Assembly: GCA_001430745.1 (NCBI GenBank)
Contig: KQ482057.1
Location: forward strand, 325,884 to 389,883
Reading direction: 5' to 3'
DNA: 64,000 nt
Origin: Auxenochlorella pyrenoidosa
Lineage: Eukaryota > Chlorophyta > Trebouxiophyceae > Chlorellales > Chlorellaceae
Part shown: positions 35,901 to 50,900 of the stretch, piece after piece
Numbering within the stretch: position 1 is the stretch's first letter
Layout: each line of letters starts with the position of its first letter
Notes under the pieces: model-generated
Told to the model about the DNA's origin: nothing
Seen by the model: the letters and a program-made list of their open reading frames with translations, nothing else
Database searches by the model: none
Position numbers and translations under genes: made by a program

Positions 35901-38900
35901 CAGGCCTCGTATGCCATCACCTGATGGGGGACGGGCAGTTCTCACACAATCATGTAAAATCCATATCCTGGGCAGCACACTGAAGGTTATCTGCCCCAAA
36001 ATGATGCAGGATGTTGAACTGCGCAGCGCGCAAGCAGGCCCCACCTCGATCGGCTTCTCGATCTGCGGAGATGGCGGGCGTCCCTGCGAATGCTGGTCAG
36101 ACCCTAGCGTTGGCGTGGCGGCGTCCGAGGGCGCGGCATGGCCTGCTGCAGAATCTTTTTGAGTGGTTGCCGCAGATGCAGCAGATCGTGCCGTTGCCTG
36201 CATGAGGGACACACCATGTGGTCCATGCCTCGCCAGTTGCTGGGCACAATAAGCAAGGCACAACAGAGCAGAACACCATGCACCATCAGCCACCACAGAC
36301 CGCATGAGACGTGTCGGAGCACCATCTCTAGTGGAGCATGCCAGGCCCGCCGCACTTGACGCCCCGTACCTGTGCCTTTGCATCCTGCACAGCCTTGACG
36401 GCAGCATCCTTCATGGCCAACAGACTGGGACGCACGTGCCAGTAAAGCTGCTGGGGGAAGGCACTGGCAGCGGCAGACAGGACGCGACGCGCCACAGCAA
36501 CCTCCGGGCGCTGCAGTGACGTCATGAGCTGGGGGATCCAGGGCAACCAGATCCAGCCAGGCAGATCGGCAGCCTTCTGCGCGACAGCGCGACCCAGCAT
36601 CTCTGCGCCCTTGGGCTCCACCATAAGCAGCTGCAGGAGTCGAGGCACCAGGTCTCGTGCATCCGTGCTAGCCAGCCTGATGGCCTGCAGCATGAACACG
36701 CAAAGAATGCCCAGCACAAGAGGTAAGCACAATAGCATGGATCGTCAGATGCATGCATGGCCAAGGATGGAGCTTTTGCAGCCATAGCCAGCTGAGTAGA
36801 TGGTGGCAAGCCAAAGCTCATAGGCTCGCTACGCTAGTGCTAGACAGCTCAGTGCACCTGGAGGTAGCAGGTGGCCAGGAACTCCAGCCAATGACCCTCC
36901 TTGGACTTGTCATACATCCCATCACAAAACTTGCCCCAGGCCATCCAGGCCTCCCAGCACAGGGGCCACAAGGTCAAGGCCTCACTGAACATGCCGTGTG
37001 CTGCAAGTGGGCAGTCAAGCCACCAGGTGAGCATTGAGCAACTGATCAAGATGTATGGTCTCTGCAACCGGGCAGCTGCCATAAGTGCGCTGCGGCTACC
37101 ACACACCTGCGTCACCGTCTCCCAGAGCTGCAAAGAACTGTGCCTTCAAGTTGAGCATTTCTGCCTGGTGCTGGGGCGAAAAGTAGTCGAGATTGGTGGA
37201 GTTGATGAGGTTGAGCCCCTGCATGTGGTCCTCTGGCTTCTGCAGGAATGCTTTGGCCTGCTCTTGCACCTGCATGGGCAGCATGCGGGCACAGTTTATC
37301 CTGCAGCAGCACCGGCAGCAGATGAAATCAGCCCTGTGCGCGTTTTCTTCATCTCAAGCCATGCATTCACCATAACAACTCCCTGACAAGGCAGAGGCTT
37401 GGTGTTCACAGGGAGGAATACACACTTTGACAAATGCCTGCTGAACCTCCATGGCATTAAAGCCGTAAAGTGTGTTAATTATCTGAACACATGCATCGGG
37501 TTGGTAATGGAGGCGTGCTATGCGTCCCAGGCGGTTCACGCTCCAGGCCTTGTCACTGCGAGAGGGAGTTGAAGGCCACCGTCGATGAGATTGATCTGCT
37601 GCCGTGCCAGCCAAATGAGGAATTGCAAACTGTGGCAAGTCATGACTGAGTTTCTGCCCACCGGTAGCCCATCTGATGCATGTTGGGAGCAATGCTCTGC
37701 AGTGCCCCAAACTGCCGAATTGTCAGGTTGTAGACCTGCGCATGAGCGCAAACGGAGAGCACACGAGTAAGGCGCGTTTACTACTGATGAACGCAAGACT
37801 AGGCACCAATGCTGCGCTGCTCACAGAGACGGCGCCCCCACCTGGTTCCGCCAGCTGAGCAGCTGCGACCACCACTGAATTGGCTCCCACTCGTTGGGCG
37901 TGCGCAGCTTCCAGGTTTCACATATATCCTGCAAGTCGGCAGCACTTTAGGGCCAGAGATTGTTGGAATAATCCAAAGAACAAGTGAAATAGGGTGTACC
38001 ACTTTCAGCTCCCATCATGGCCCAGCAGACTACAGAGCTGCTGCACTTGTAGTGGAGCCCTAGCGATACCTTGTGCTCCTGGTACTGCTGGCCTGCCCCG
38101 CCGTGAGTGTTGAACTCCACCATGATGCGCCAGCTCTCTTGCAGCTCCACAATGCGCTGCAGTGAGGGGTGAAGGGAACATTTGCTCTGTGGACCTCTTG
38201 ATATCCCACGATATGTTTAACAAACATTGAAACTCACATGCCCTGCAGAGTTGCTTGCCACATCTTTCCCCATTGAGTGGCCATCCTGAGCCACAGCAAC
38301 CAACCGGGCCCCTAAGCAGAAAAGTTGTGCTTGGGACCTTCGTAGGTTGCTCCTCCACCGGACCTGGAAAGTTTGCAGCACCGGAGTGTAGGACCAAGGG
38401 TTGCCTTCGGGCATGTTCCACCACTGCTGAACTGCCTGGTGCATTGCCTGCAGACAGCATGGGTCGCAGTAGAACGGTGAGTAGCTCTTTGCCAAGAGGG
38501 TTGCCACTATGCCCAACACTGCACCTTCAAAGCAAGCTTTCTCCCTGCCTACAGACCTGCTTGCAGATCCTGTCAACGTCCACCACTTGCAGCTCTTGTA
38601 GATGCATCTGAGCCCGTACGATGGTTGCGTCGGCATTATCCTCAATCTGGGCCTTTGGCAGCACCAGCTGCAGGCACCGTGAAAGGGTGGAGTGAACAAG
38701 TGTGGTGCAATACTTGCTGGCTTGTTCAGGCAGCGAATGCTGGGCTAAGAAGGCACAAAGACACTGCCTCTGCTAAGCAGCTGTGGTAATGCCTTCGGCC
38801 AAGCTCATGGCTCACCGCTTTCAGACTCTGCCAGTCGTGCAGCTGTACCATTGCATCGATCTGCAGCGGGCAGTTGTCAGTAACCTTGGCGTATTCCACC

Positions 38901-41900
38901 ACTGTGTCCCACTGATTGAGTTCAGCGCAGCACGCCAAGTACTGCTGGTGCCAAAGAAGCATCTCATTCTTGGTCATCCCTGCAAGTAAGCAGCAGCAGT
39001 TGTCTTTCAGGGACAGGTGCCACCAGCGAAACACGTGCAGCAGGGCTTCCAGCACTACAACAGCAAAAGGCAGCCACAGGCAGCCAGCATAAGGCCTGCC
39101 GCTTTGCAGGGAGGGCAGGCTGCTGCACACCAGTGCCGCAGTCATAGCCAGTGGTGCCAACTGACCTTGAATGCCGCCGCTGACGCCACGCCCCATGAGC
39201 TCCAGAAACTGCAGCTGCGCCTGCGTGAGGAAGCCGTGCTGGCGCAGTGCCAGCGCAACACGCGTATCATCGGCTGCCGCACGCCGGTGCCAAAGGCCAA
39301 AGGCCATATCATCCTCGCCCAGAGCGTGGTACAGGTGGCAGAGCGCATCAAAGCAGCGCATGTCGCTGGGAAACAGCACCACGTGGCCCTCCAGCATGGA
39401 GATGGCAATGTGCCATGCGTGCACATGGCGGCCCATGTATTTAATCATCTCTGCCGGGATCTTGGGCTGCGGCTGGCTCTGGCTGATGCCCTCAAGCAGG
39501 GTCTGGCCCACTGTGGGGCGCAGCGCCACTGCCTGCCGCGTGTGGTGCTCCTTTGCCAGCAGCTGGATGATGGGCTTGGCCAACGCAGTCTGAGGGGACG
39601 GCAGGCAGGGCGAAACAGAAGGTCGCCCTCTCCAGCAGCAAGAGACTGTGCATGCTGCAGCAGCATCCCGTTGCACAATCAAGCAAGCGAAAGTTGCAAG
39701 TGTGAGAATGTACCATCAATGCAGCGCACCTGCTGCTCCTTCTTAAGGCTGCTCCACACAATCGGAAACAGCAGCACCCATAAATGGTGGGCCACTGCTG
39801 CTCCATTCTGCACCAGCTCTATCAGGCATGTGACCTGCACAGGGTAAGCGCACTCCATGCTACCATTCTGATAAAGAGTGGTGGACGGCGGACCACCAAG
39901 CTAGAGTACTTTGCTGTCAGCCCGCACGGCTTTAGCCTAAAAATCTCACGCAGTCAGCTCACCAGAGTTTCAGAACCGATGCCACATTGCTCCTGCATGA
40001 AAGCCACACACTGGCTCAGCAGTTGCTGCAGCGCAACGGGTGTGGTTGCTGGGGATGCTCGGGCCGCTGCCGCGCTGTGCAGCGCCTGCTGTCCCTGTGC
40101 TGTGGGCCCCGCAGGTGCAGTGGCACTTGGGCCACTGCGGTTTGCCTCTCCATGCCCAACACCCTCAGTCGGGAAATCCTGCGCAAGCAAGGGAGGAAGA
40201 CTTGGCGCGCTCGCTGGAGGCAGTTTTGGGCGAAGGTGGGCCGCGAGCACAGCAATAGAGGTAGGGGCAGCGTACCTTGGGCTGTTGCTCAGCATCTGGA
40301 AGTAGCCGCGTTGGGGCCCCTGGCTCATCGCCCGTGCCAAACAGGGAGGGAATATAGGCTGCACGACAGAGCTAGGCTAGTTGCAGTGTCCTCAGTGTTA
40401 GGCAGACTCAGAGCGCGCAGGAACAGATCGCCAACCCACAGCCTCACTGCTTTGGATGCCTGAGCTGCACGCACAAAATCACCTGAGTTGTAGGCCAGTG
40501 TAATGCCATCAGCAAGATAAAGGCTGTCGAAGAGCAGTGCCACGCCATGCTTCAGCCAAAATGTGTGAGCAATAAAGTCCCAGTCCTGCCCCTGCAAAGT
40601 CAAAGCTTAATAAATGTAACCCGCGCAGCCACTGGGCATGTATGCTGGTTGGCTTGCACAGAGCAGCATGAATTGCACCCACCTGGATGATGTAGCGCAG
40701 CCTGTCAAAGAGATTGGGTGGGACACGATCGGCGTAGAGCCGGAAGAACTGGCGGTGTGGGGCGGGGCCAGGAAGTTTTGTTATGTTGATTCGTGCGACA
40801 TCCGATGGACAGTTACTAGGAACTTTGCAGAGAATGCAAATGCCCGCAGCCCAGCTTGACCAAGGCCAGCAGCTGGTGCAAAGCGTTCTTGGCCAGTACC
40901 TTCTTCCTGACGTCTGCATCTCCACTTTGTAGGCCACAGCAGAAGGTACGCTCAACACGGTTGAAGACCTCGTTCCCAAACTCGTCTTCAGTTTTCCGGG
41001 TAATGGTGTCATACAGCAGTGCTAGGAAGTCTTTGTCCCACAAAGGCTTCAGGCCCACAGGGATGGCATGCATGCGATCCAGCTGCAGCAGGCAAACAGG
41101 TTGTCATCGCAAAAAAGGGTCAGGATTGCACAGTGGCAAAACGGTGCGAGCCTGGCATCTGGAAGACAAGAGAAAGCGCGGCCATAGGCGCACTTTACCG
41201 CTGCCATGGCAGCTGCAGGCCGACCTGCGCAATGCGCTGAATGATGACGAGCAGCTCTTTGGCGGTGAGGTGTGCGCTGCTTGGCTCCAGGAGCCACTTG
41301 CGAAGCATAGTCAGGATGAGGTGCAGGATAGATGGGTCCGTGGTGCCAGCCCGAACAGACTGCCCAGTGATGAGCATGACCAAGGTTGACAAAAAGTGCT
41401 TGCGGTGATCCGCAGAGAGGGTGAGAGCCGAAGGTACTGCCACTGCAGCGCGTGGAGAGGCAAGGCCAAGCCGCAATCAGCTGTAATGTGAACTGCCTTC
41501 TTGCTGCTGGCACCACCAGATGGAAGTGGGTCCTTACCATCTAAAGCATTCCACATGAACCAGGAGCCTGACCCATGCGCAGCCTCAGTGGGACGCAATC
41601 TGCAACTTGGGGAGGCAAGGCAGTCAGATCGGCTTGCTGTTGTACGCAGAGCAACTTGTCCGCCTGACATGCAAGCAAGCAGCCTACAGACATCGAATTG
41701 GTTTAGGACTAACCCGGCTGGCTGATCGGCCTTGGCAGACAGAAGACCAGCCGCAGGGGCCTGATTGTGCTCTTTAGCCAGGCGGTGCATGGCACGCAGC
41801 AGGGGCCCAATTAGCGGCTTCATGCAGTCGGGGTCAACCTGCGTGGCAACAAGCAACACATCATTGTGCTAGTCAACTGCTGCCCTGTCAGGTAAGGTCC

Positions 41901-44900
41901 ACAGCAGTTTGCAAAGTTGAATTGCCTCTGCCACCCGCTATGCCGTCACCTTCATGGTCTCCTGCATCACCACCAGGCAGTTGCAACCTGGTGCAAATGC
42001 ATCCACGACCAGCGGCCTGCTTGGATCCGATAGGCTTGCCAGCACTCTGCAGATGCAAGCTTTTGAGGGTTAACAACGACAGCAAAAGGTGAACTGACAA
42101 CCAGGCTGGCATCTCAGGACTTGGTAAAATCCCAGTGTGCGGCCAGCATGTGAGCCGCTGTGCATGCCACACCTATTGATATACTCTTGCAGACGTTGCT
42201 GCAATTTGCCGGCAAGATCTGCTGCGGTGGACCTTGGTTGCTCCGAGGGTGGCATGGGTGGGAAAAGGCTGCAGAGCATGGAGGGAAATTATCACCCAGG
42301 GATGGCAGGCCGCATGCAAGCCTGCTGCGGTGATACAAGACTGTTCAATCAGTTTTGAGGGCAGAGAAGACGTGACAGACAACGTGCGGCGGTGTCGCTT
42401 CCTGCGCGCATCTAGCCCACCTAACCAATCGTTGCATTACGGAACTCAGCAGGCGGGCTGGTGCCGGGCCGGGGCTCATTAGTGCTGGTTCCAGCATGAT
42501 AGCAAGCTGCATTGCACAGCACTCGATGAACATATCCGGCTGGTGCTCCTGCATGGCACTTTGCAACCAGGGTGCATTTCGGAGCTGACAAGATGAAGCT
42601 CAGCTGGAGCTCGCATCCGTTGTCCCAGCCAGTCATTGACATGCTTGACACAAAAGTACTTCACACGCACGGAAATATGAGCCCACCATGTAAACGTTGG
42701 CGATGTGCAGCCCTGTCATCAAAGCTGCCACCGGCTCGTGCGCTACTTGTGCTTGGCCCTGCTGCACGGCACCTGCCTGGTGCTGCAGGTTCTGTGCTAG
42801 GAACTTCTCAAAGTAATGCAGCTTGAGCGTGCATGGCTTGCACAGTTTTGCTGCAGGAGCAGATTATGGGCCAGAAACTGTTAATTACAATAAAAATAGA
42901 ATGGCTGCAGCATGCAACAAGCTCCCGCAAAATCCCAACCCGGGGCCAACTGGCCTGCGTCGGCAATAGTTTGCATGCAGTGCTTATGCAGCTTTCGCCA
43001 GCCGGTCTCGTCACGATCGCGCGGGTCGCAGCTGCAGACAGGCAAAATGATTTTGAAACGACACATCTACTTTCTGTTCCGGTCATAGGTGTGCCTAAGC
43101 AGCTTATGGCTGAGTTGAACGGCAACCTCCTCAGGTAACAAAGCATCTCCAGGCAGTCTAAAAGACAACGAGTGTTGACTGCAAGCAGCACCCCAGAGGC
43201 ACGCACCTGACAAATGCCATGCGCAGCAGGAAATTGACTATCATCTCAGACATGCCCGAAGTGAGACGGGAGGCATCAGCTGATCTGCAGAGCCGTGGTA
43301 GGAAGAAGAAGCGCAGTATGTCGTTGATCGGCTCAACCAGCTACAAACCAAACCTTTCGCAACAATTGCAATGCTTTCACGCCACTTGAGTGCTTCTGCA
43401 GGTTTGGTGTCCCCACGCATCCACTTTTTTTTTTATCTCTTCACCATCTCACCGGCTGGCCTGCTCCGCATCACCAACTGCGATGGTATCTGCTGCTGGC
43501 TGCAGCCCGGAGGCAGCACCTGAAAGGGTCTGCTCTGCCTCCTGCTTGACTTGCAGATCGCCCACTGCCTGCGCTGCTTCCCTGGTGGCAAGATGGTCCC
43601 AGTAGAAAAGCGTAGACGCAATGTCGACAGACAGGTAACGGTTCTCCAGCGTCGAGTTGCCGGGCAGGCCCAGCCGGGTTATGACGTTGAGCATTGTGGT
43701 CATGAATAAGACACTGTTGGTGGACGAGGCAATGGTGTAGGGGTGGGGAATGCAAGACAAGATGAGGAATAGCGCTTGTGCGGGATAGGTGGGGTCTCTG
43801 CCTTCTGGCAACGAACATTAGAGGATTTACGTTCCTGCTGCTCCATGCCCTGAACTTGCATTGCATCATCGACATACCAACCTTCAGCCCAAACCCTCTG
43901 GCATCCTCACCGGCTCTGGAAAAACATATCGCGATTGCGCACGATCACTTGCAGAAGGTGGACCAGTGTGATGCTGACATGCCCATCCTCACTGAGGACA
44001 CGCTTGAGGTAGCGTGCGTAGCTGGGGCTGGTGTTGGCGCCCGGTGCGGCTGGCGCACTGCCCGCATGTATTCCAGCGGCTGAGGTCGCTGCACCCAAGG
44101 CAGTGCTGTCTTTGGACGCGGCGGAGTCTCCCACGTCCATGGGCACCGCACTTTGTATGCTCGGCGCAGGCATTTCAGAGGCAGCAGCACGTGCGAGGTT
44201 AGGGATCATTATGTCGATGCCCTTGCGCACAGCTTCCTTGGCAGCAGGGTCAGAGAGCTGGGACAGCCTGCAGAGTGCCACATACACCTGCAGTACAGCA
44301 GGAAGGCAAATGCAGAAGGATTGCAGGAAGGCACAGGAGACAAGGATCGGTGCTGGGCTGACGCGCGTAAGCAGAACAAATAAAAAAACTGGGCGCCAAA
44401 CATGCCTGCAGCATGATTTTCTCGGGCGTGGGAAAGGCCTGGAAGAAGTACGCGACACACAGAAAGGCATATGGCTTGGCAATGTTGTCGTACTTGAGGG
44501 TCCACCTGCAACCACAGAAAAACATGGACAAGGATGGTGTTAACAGCGTACAAGACGTCATTGCCTTTCGCAAGATGTTGCCAAAACCTCACTATTTTGA
44601 CGACACTGCTCACCACCCAAACTGGATAAGCTCTTTGCGGTGGTCCTGGAAACGAGTGTGAGCGTGTTGGATGAGTGTGGTGCAGAGCTGTACAAGCTCC
44701 AACTGGATCTGCTCACTAGGCCCGCCTGCAACTCGTGAATACACGAAGAGCAGGAACTGTGGGATCGCAGCAACAGAGCCAAGCGCCTTGCTCCAAGCAG
44801 GCACTTATTTCCCTGGCCAGACAAGTGAACCAGCTTGGTGCGCACCTTTTTCTGGGTTTTGGAACACGTCCATGACGAGACCTTGCACTATGCCCGGCGA

Positions 44901-47900
44901 AAGGACGTTCTGCTCCTGATGAGTTACCACCCATGTCACGAGTGGGTTGATCAGGTGCCGCAGCACGTTCACTGCAGGAGAGAGCGGGAACAGAGTTGGG
45001 CCGCACCATCATCGGAACATGCAGGTAGGTGGATGGCACAGGTGGAGCAGCAGGAGAGGCTCTTGCATGCCTGGCCCACCTGACTGGTCTTGGTCCAGCT
45101 CCTGCATGCGGTATACCTCCAGCCAACGACTCACAACCTGCGTGAAGGACAAGAGAAGAGGAGAGAGTGTGGGCTGAGGGTGCAATTCCCTGTGGGACGA
45201 ATGGTGGATGTTGCGTGATGGTTGTGTTGTGTGTGAGCAACTCGCGCTGGGAGTATATTCCCACTTCCGCCACCAGGGCTGCACACAGAACTACCATGCT
45301 CTGTTCCCGAATTGCGAATTTGAATGGTGTGAAGGTGCACGGCCCAGAAGGTGCGGGACGGGAGAACAAAGCTGCACATACGCCTCGGAGGAAAGCAATT
45401 TGCATTGCAAATAGATGGGTTCCAGCTCGAACTTTGCTCACCTTGCTTTTTTCCTCTACGCTGAACCCCTGCGCAATCACTTGCCCAACGAACGACTTGA
45501 GAAAGGTAAAGTCGATGGCTACATGCAGGGCAGTCCCAGAGCGACCATAAGTGGCTGTGGGTACAGATGAATGTGCATCCTCCAAAGCATAAACAAGGCA
45601 AGGATGCTTGACGACAGCAGGCTAGCGGGGAAGACGAGGGTACCACTGGATGGGGCCCATTAAAGCAGGCGTGAGAGGTACGCACATACTCACCCATGGG
45701 GCTGCTGAACACGGTCATCAAGTCGAAAAGCGCATCGAATGCCTGGTGATTGTGCTCGATATAGCTCAACATAATTTTCGCCAGCCACTTGCTCTCGAGC
45801 CGATGGGCCAGGGGAAGGAATGACGCCGATGCCAGCCTGCGTTGGTTTTCAGACAAGAGGGGCCGTGCAGATCAACTGCTTAAACCCTTACAGCTGAAAG
45901 GTGGCATCGCACGTGCTGCGAGCTGTGAAGTCCCAAGCTGGACAATTCAATCATTTGATCCGGTGCTTATTGCTGGCACCTGGACTTGAACTCCGGGCTA
46001 TGCCAGCGCTGCAGGGCGACTTCGTAGAGTGGCTTGGGAAGCCAGCCAGGCATGAGCTTGCACATGGTGTGCATCAGGTGGATGCAGTTGAGCTGTGCTG
46101 CTGCGCATGCATCCGGGTCTGCAGGGAAGAGACCACAAAGGAAAGTGGTACAGTGGCCCCGTCGCTCGATTTTCCCCAATAACTATTCAGTGGCAGTAAC
46201 AGTGCAAACTGCTGAGCTCTGTTCAAGGCTTCCTCAACCTCGAGAAGTGCCATCGCTGTCTGCATACCTGCATCGGGCTTGGCATCAAACACTCCTGCCA
46301 GCTGAGATTCTGCCTCTGACAGAGCCTTGAGGAGTGGAGCACCCTCGGGCCGGCGCACAATGTCGAGCAAGCGGGAAAAGTAGCACTCATTTGCCAGGCG
46401 GCTCGGAGACTCCAAGAAGTATGTCACACTGCAGCGAGACGAACCGAGAAGCGTACCATGCTGGTTGGAGCCGGCAAGTACCTGTGAATGCATGTTCCCA
46501 CCATGCTTCCAAACTTGCCTATCTGCCGGGTACTGATTGAGGAAGCGGATGAGCGGCAGGCGATAGGGCGACCACAGCTTGGAAGGGGTGACCGCGCCTG
46601 GCAGCTTGGGGAGCGACTCCTCGAGCCCGATTGTCAGGACAACAATGCCAGGCCGTTCGCCTGCAGGCCATGTGCGCAGGAGAAAATGCCGTGTACATGA
46701 GCTTTTTGACGTGCAAATGAACATGAGGGTTGTCCAGGAGTATCCTGCCAGGTTGTCCTAGCACAGCTCTAACCTTGCGTCTCCAGAAACTTTTTGGCCT
46801 GTGCGGGAAGCTTGTGAAAAATGTCGAGCATGCCCGCCGCGACCTCCCATTCTGTGCCCGGCGCCCAGGCCACCTGCAGGGAGGACGCGCTAGATCTTCA
46901 AGTGATGCATAGCACGTGGCTTTGCTTCCTTCACGCGCCTTGTGGACGCGCTTCACGGCATGCCTCATGGTGGGAGAGGCACCTTAATCATAAGCTTCAT
47001 AAATTGGACCCGCATGTGATGTCAATCACACATGGCGCAACAGGAAGCAAAGGCCATCAGGGGTGAAAATTGTCCACTCACCGGCTGTGGGGGCTGGAGC
47101 ACGTTGGTGACATCGATCCACTTCTTCAAATGTTCAGAAAGCTTGTCTCCCAGAGTGACGTTGAACTGCCCAGACAGCAGGTCCTGCAAGGTGTTGCAGC
47201 ACAGGCAGGCATATGATGTTTGGCAACGGGGCGTGTCTTCAAAGGGAGGGTAGGCCACTTCCACATATAGACTTGGCACCGGTTGGGCCAAAACGATCCA
47301 GCGCGCACCAGCAGGCGATGCAGGTGGCGCAGCAGGCGCAGGTTGATGCGATTGTAGAATGCCAGGTCGGTCAGGATGGGCCTGCATACAGAGGGGTGGC
47401 CTGAGCTTTCAGCAAAGCCCCTGATATATGAGGCTATGCGTTCAAACAGGGGGTGGGGCAGCTTTGTTGGCACAACTTGACCGTGGGCTGGCGCACCGCA
47501 GGGCCTCCTGCAGGATGGGCTTGGGCAGCATGTTGTGCTCCAGGGCCAGCAGCACGCCGCTTTTGGCAACGCCGATGATCGACTCGTGGGTGCTACCCAG
47601 CTCCATGATCAGCACCTGCACATGTGAGTTGGTGTGCATGCGGGCCCCACGCTCATATCCGCTGAATTATGATGAGCATCAGAATGCCAGCGCTAAGAGA
47701 TTCAAGCCGCACCTTCAGCAGGCGTTCGCGCAGCTTGGCAAGCTTGATAGTGCCATCACCAGCAGCTTCTGCTGGAGCTAGCCGAGCAGGCACTGAATCG
47801 GCGTCTCTGCAAGCATATGACCTGGAGGAAGAGTCTTGGATGCAGGCCAGAGCGAAGATACCACGTGAGGCGCCACCCGATCAAGAGTCACACAGATAAT

Positions 47901-50900
47901 ACATTATCACCACATATGAAGCCCCCTGCTCGCACCTGAATGCCTGCCAGCCAATTGCAGCTGTCAGGACTTGCAAACATGCAATGCGAAGCCTGACAAT
48001 GGCTTCAGTGCGCACTGCGGCGCCTCGAAATGTGGCAGTCGCACTGATGGCAGCATCGCTCATCTCCATGGCAGAACATGCGTCTGCTATGTAGAGGATG
48101 GGCTCACTACGAAGCGCAAGCTCGTTAGAGCATGTGCGCAGAACGAAGGCTACACTGTGCGCATGATTTGCCTGCACAACCAGGCAGAATGCTGGACTTT
48201 CAAGTATGCCGGAATGACGCCCATATTGCGCAAATTGATGATCAACCGCCACAAGCAATCTACTGGCTTGCTCAGCATGCACCCAGCGTCAGCCCGGCAC
48301 AGCACCTGGGCAGAGATGCTGCGAATAGGGAGCAGACGCCTCTCCAAGACGTTGTCAAAAGCCTTCATTATGGGCTTGAGCAGCTCAGCCATGGTGCTGC
48401 TGCGACTGCTGGCAATTGCCTGCATAGCCGGGAGTGCAGCTCGTGACAGAGGCCCCCAGCACGTATGATGAACAGGCAGCAATTTGACGGCGCTTAATGT
48501 CCACTGGCTCTTGCACACACCTGGAGCCCATCTGCAGCCACGGCTCGAACAGCCATGCTGCTTCGGCTGCTCAGCAGCTGCTGGACAAGAATTTCCATCA
48601 GTTGGCGCAGAAGGGCTGGCAGATGCTGATTTTCTGGCTTGCTGTCGGACCCACTGGGTGCTGGCGCAGCATTCGATTCAGCCTCTGCTCCAACAGGGGT
48701 TGCGGCATCCACATGCGAAGCAACATCACAGCCACAGTGTCTCAAAATGGACTGCAGTAAACTGCCCAGCTTCTTCTCCTCTGCGGCGCCCTCTGGAAGA
48801 ATGCGTAGCACTGCAAATGCCGCCTTGGCAGCCGCAGGGGCCAAGCGCTGCAGCGTGCTGGCTGGCAGTCGAGGCACTAGGCACTCCAGCGCAGCAATGC
48901 CCCCCAAGCGAGAGGGCCAGTTCCCGCCATAGCAGCAGTGCACTGCGCGAGCAGCCAGATCTGCGATGGTGGCGCCGTAGCGATTCAAGGAGGGCTTTGC
49001 ATCTGCGAGCAGGAGGCAGAAGCGCGAAAGAAGACATCCGATTTCTGAGCACAACAGCCGCCAGGGGACACAAAGGTGTAGTAATTCACCAGCGAAGACA
49101 TGAGAAATGCGAGCCAAAGCAAGCCTCCCCTGAAAATGTGCCATGTATCACCTGTGCTCAACGCTGCAGCTTGTGCATCAACACCTGCCAGGAGCATGCC
49201 ATTGCTAGGCTGGCTGGGGGCCTGGGCTGGCAGGTCAGTCTGGGCCGCTGTCACCAACTCGAGAGCGCCCAGAAATTCAGCCATGCAGCCCAGCACTGCA
49301 CCACGCTCCTCCACGCTCTTCAATGCAAAACCCTGGAATGAAGAAACACAAGGCACACAAGAATCATGGTGCGATGAAAACGATGTGGCATGACCTGGCA
49401 CCTAATTTCAAAATGGTAAAATGCAGCGTTAATGTGGCGTGACATGACAGCTTTAACAAAGGTGCGCGAGACAACTGGCATGACTGGGCATGCATTGCGA
49501 AACAACTGTTGTCCGACGTACCTCCTGGAAAGCCTCCAGAATGGCACATGGGTGCAGGTGCTTCAGTGCCGTGACATTTGCAGGAATGCCATTCAGCACA
49601 GGGTAGCTGGCGTACTTGGACGAGGGGGGAAGCGCCGGGGCCTGGCGAGCACCCCAACCAGAGGCCAACAGCAGCGCAAAGTGGCGGCAGACACTGTGCG
49701 CAAACTCCCGAGCCCCCGCCTGATTGGATGATGCCATGGTAGTCAGAAGCAATGAAACCAGCATCTGGCATCGGTTAGGAAGGAGAAACCGAATACAGTC
49801 AGTACATGCCGGCACTGGCACGCTTCATTGCTCATGTCCAGACCAGCTGGTGCCTGTCAGCCTGCAGCTGGACTCAGCATTATGGCAGACAATAATCAAC
49901 ACAACACCTTACATGCTGCTCCGCCGAGTGTTGTTTCTTGGTCTTCACTCCCAGCTGGTCGGACCAGCTGCCAAAGCCCACCTCGGGCATGGCGCCTGCA
50001 AGCAAAGAGGCATTCCGGAGGCACACGCATGCAGGTATGATGCAGGCCATGTGTTGCAGCTCAGCAGGCGGGGAAACACAACCCTAGCTGGCATGGCACC
50101 TACGCACCATGGAACAAACACTCCTGCAGCGCAGTCAACGCCACCTCGTGCTCCATGGCAACGGCCTTGGGCAAAGCCACCTTCATCACGGTTGCCAGGC
50201 AGACATGAACAAGACGGACAGCATTCTTCTGGTGGGGCGAAGTGCCTGCAGTGCGCATCCGGTGCGTTAATTTTACCATACCACGACCACCTCATGCTGG
50301 CTGCTCGACATGAAAATGAGGCAAGGCCACGGCACACTAAAATGCAGACATGCACTACATGGACACACCTTGCTTGATTGTAGCTGCTGCAAACTGCACG
50401 CAGCGGTCCAACGGCACCAGGAAGGAGGTGCGCGGCGTAAAGGCAAGGATGATGCGCAGGCCATACTCTGGGATGCTCTTGTACTCATTGCTCAGGCCAT
50501 CCAACAGCCACTGCCTGGAGCGACCGCCCAGCTTGCCCATGATTTCAGCCACCTACAGGGTAAAAAAAAGCAGTAATAAAGCAAAGATCCATCAAACTAG
50601 TATGCAGGTGCATAATACACACCAAGCCTTGTTGCTGCTAGAGCCAAGCTGAACGACCCAAAGGCTTTGCCAACAACCCTTGCCTTGGTGCCGTGGGGGC
50701 TGGGGTGGGGCTGGATGTGCGCCCACAGAGCTAGCATCAGATCACGGATGACACCCGCCATGCTTCGCTCGATGAACTCGGGGTTGAACGAATCTACCCA
50801 CAGGTCCAACACCTGCATCCGCCACAGTTGCACACATGCACTGAAGATATGCATGAAGGGGTCCGTCTACGCGTTGTGCTCCCAATCATCACATGCATGC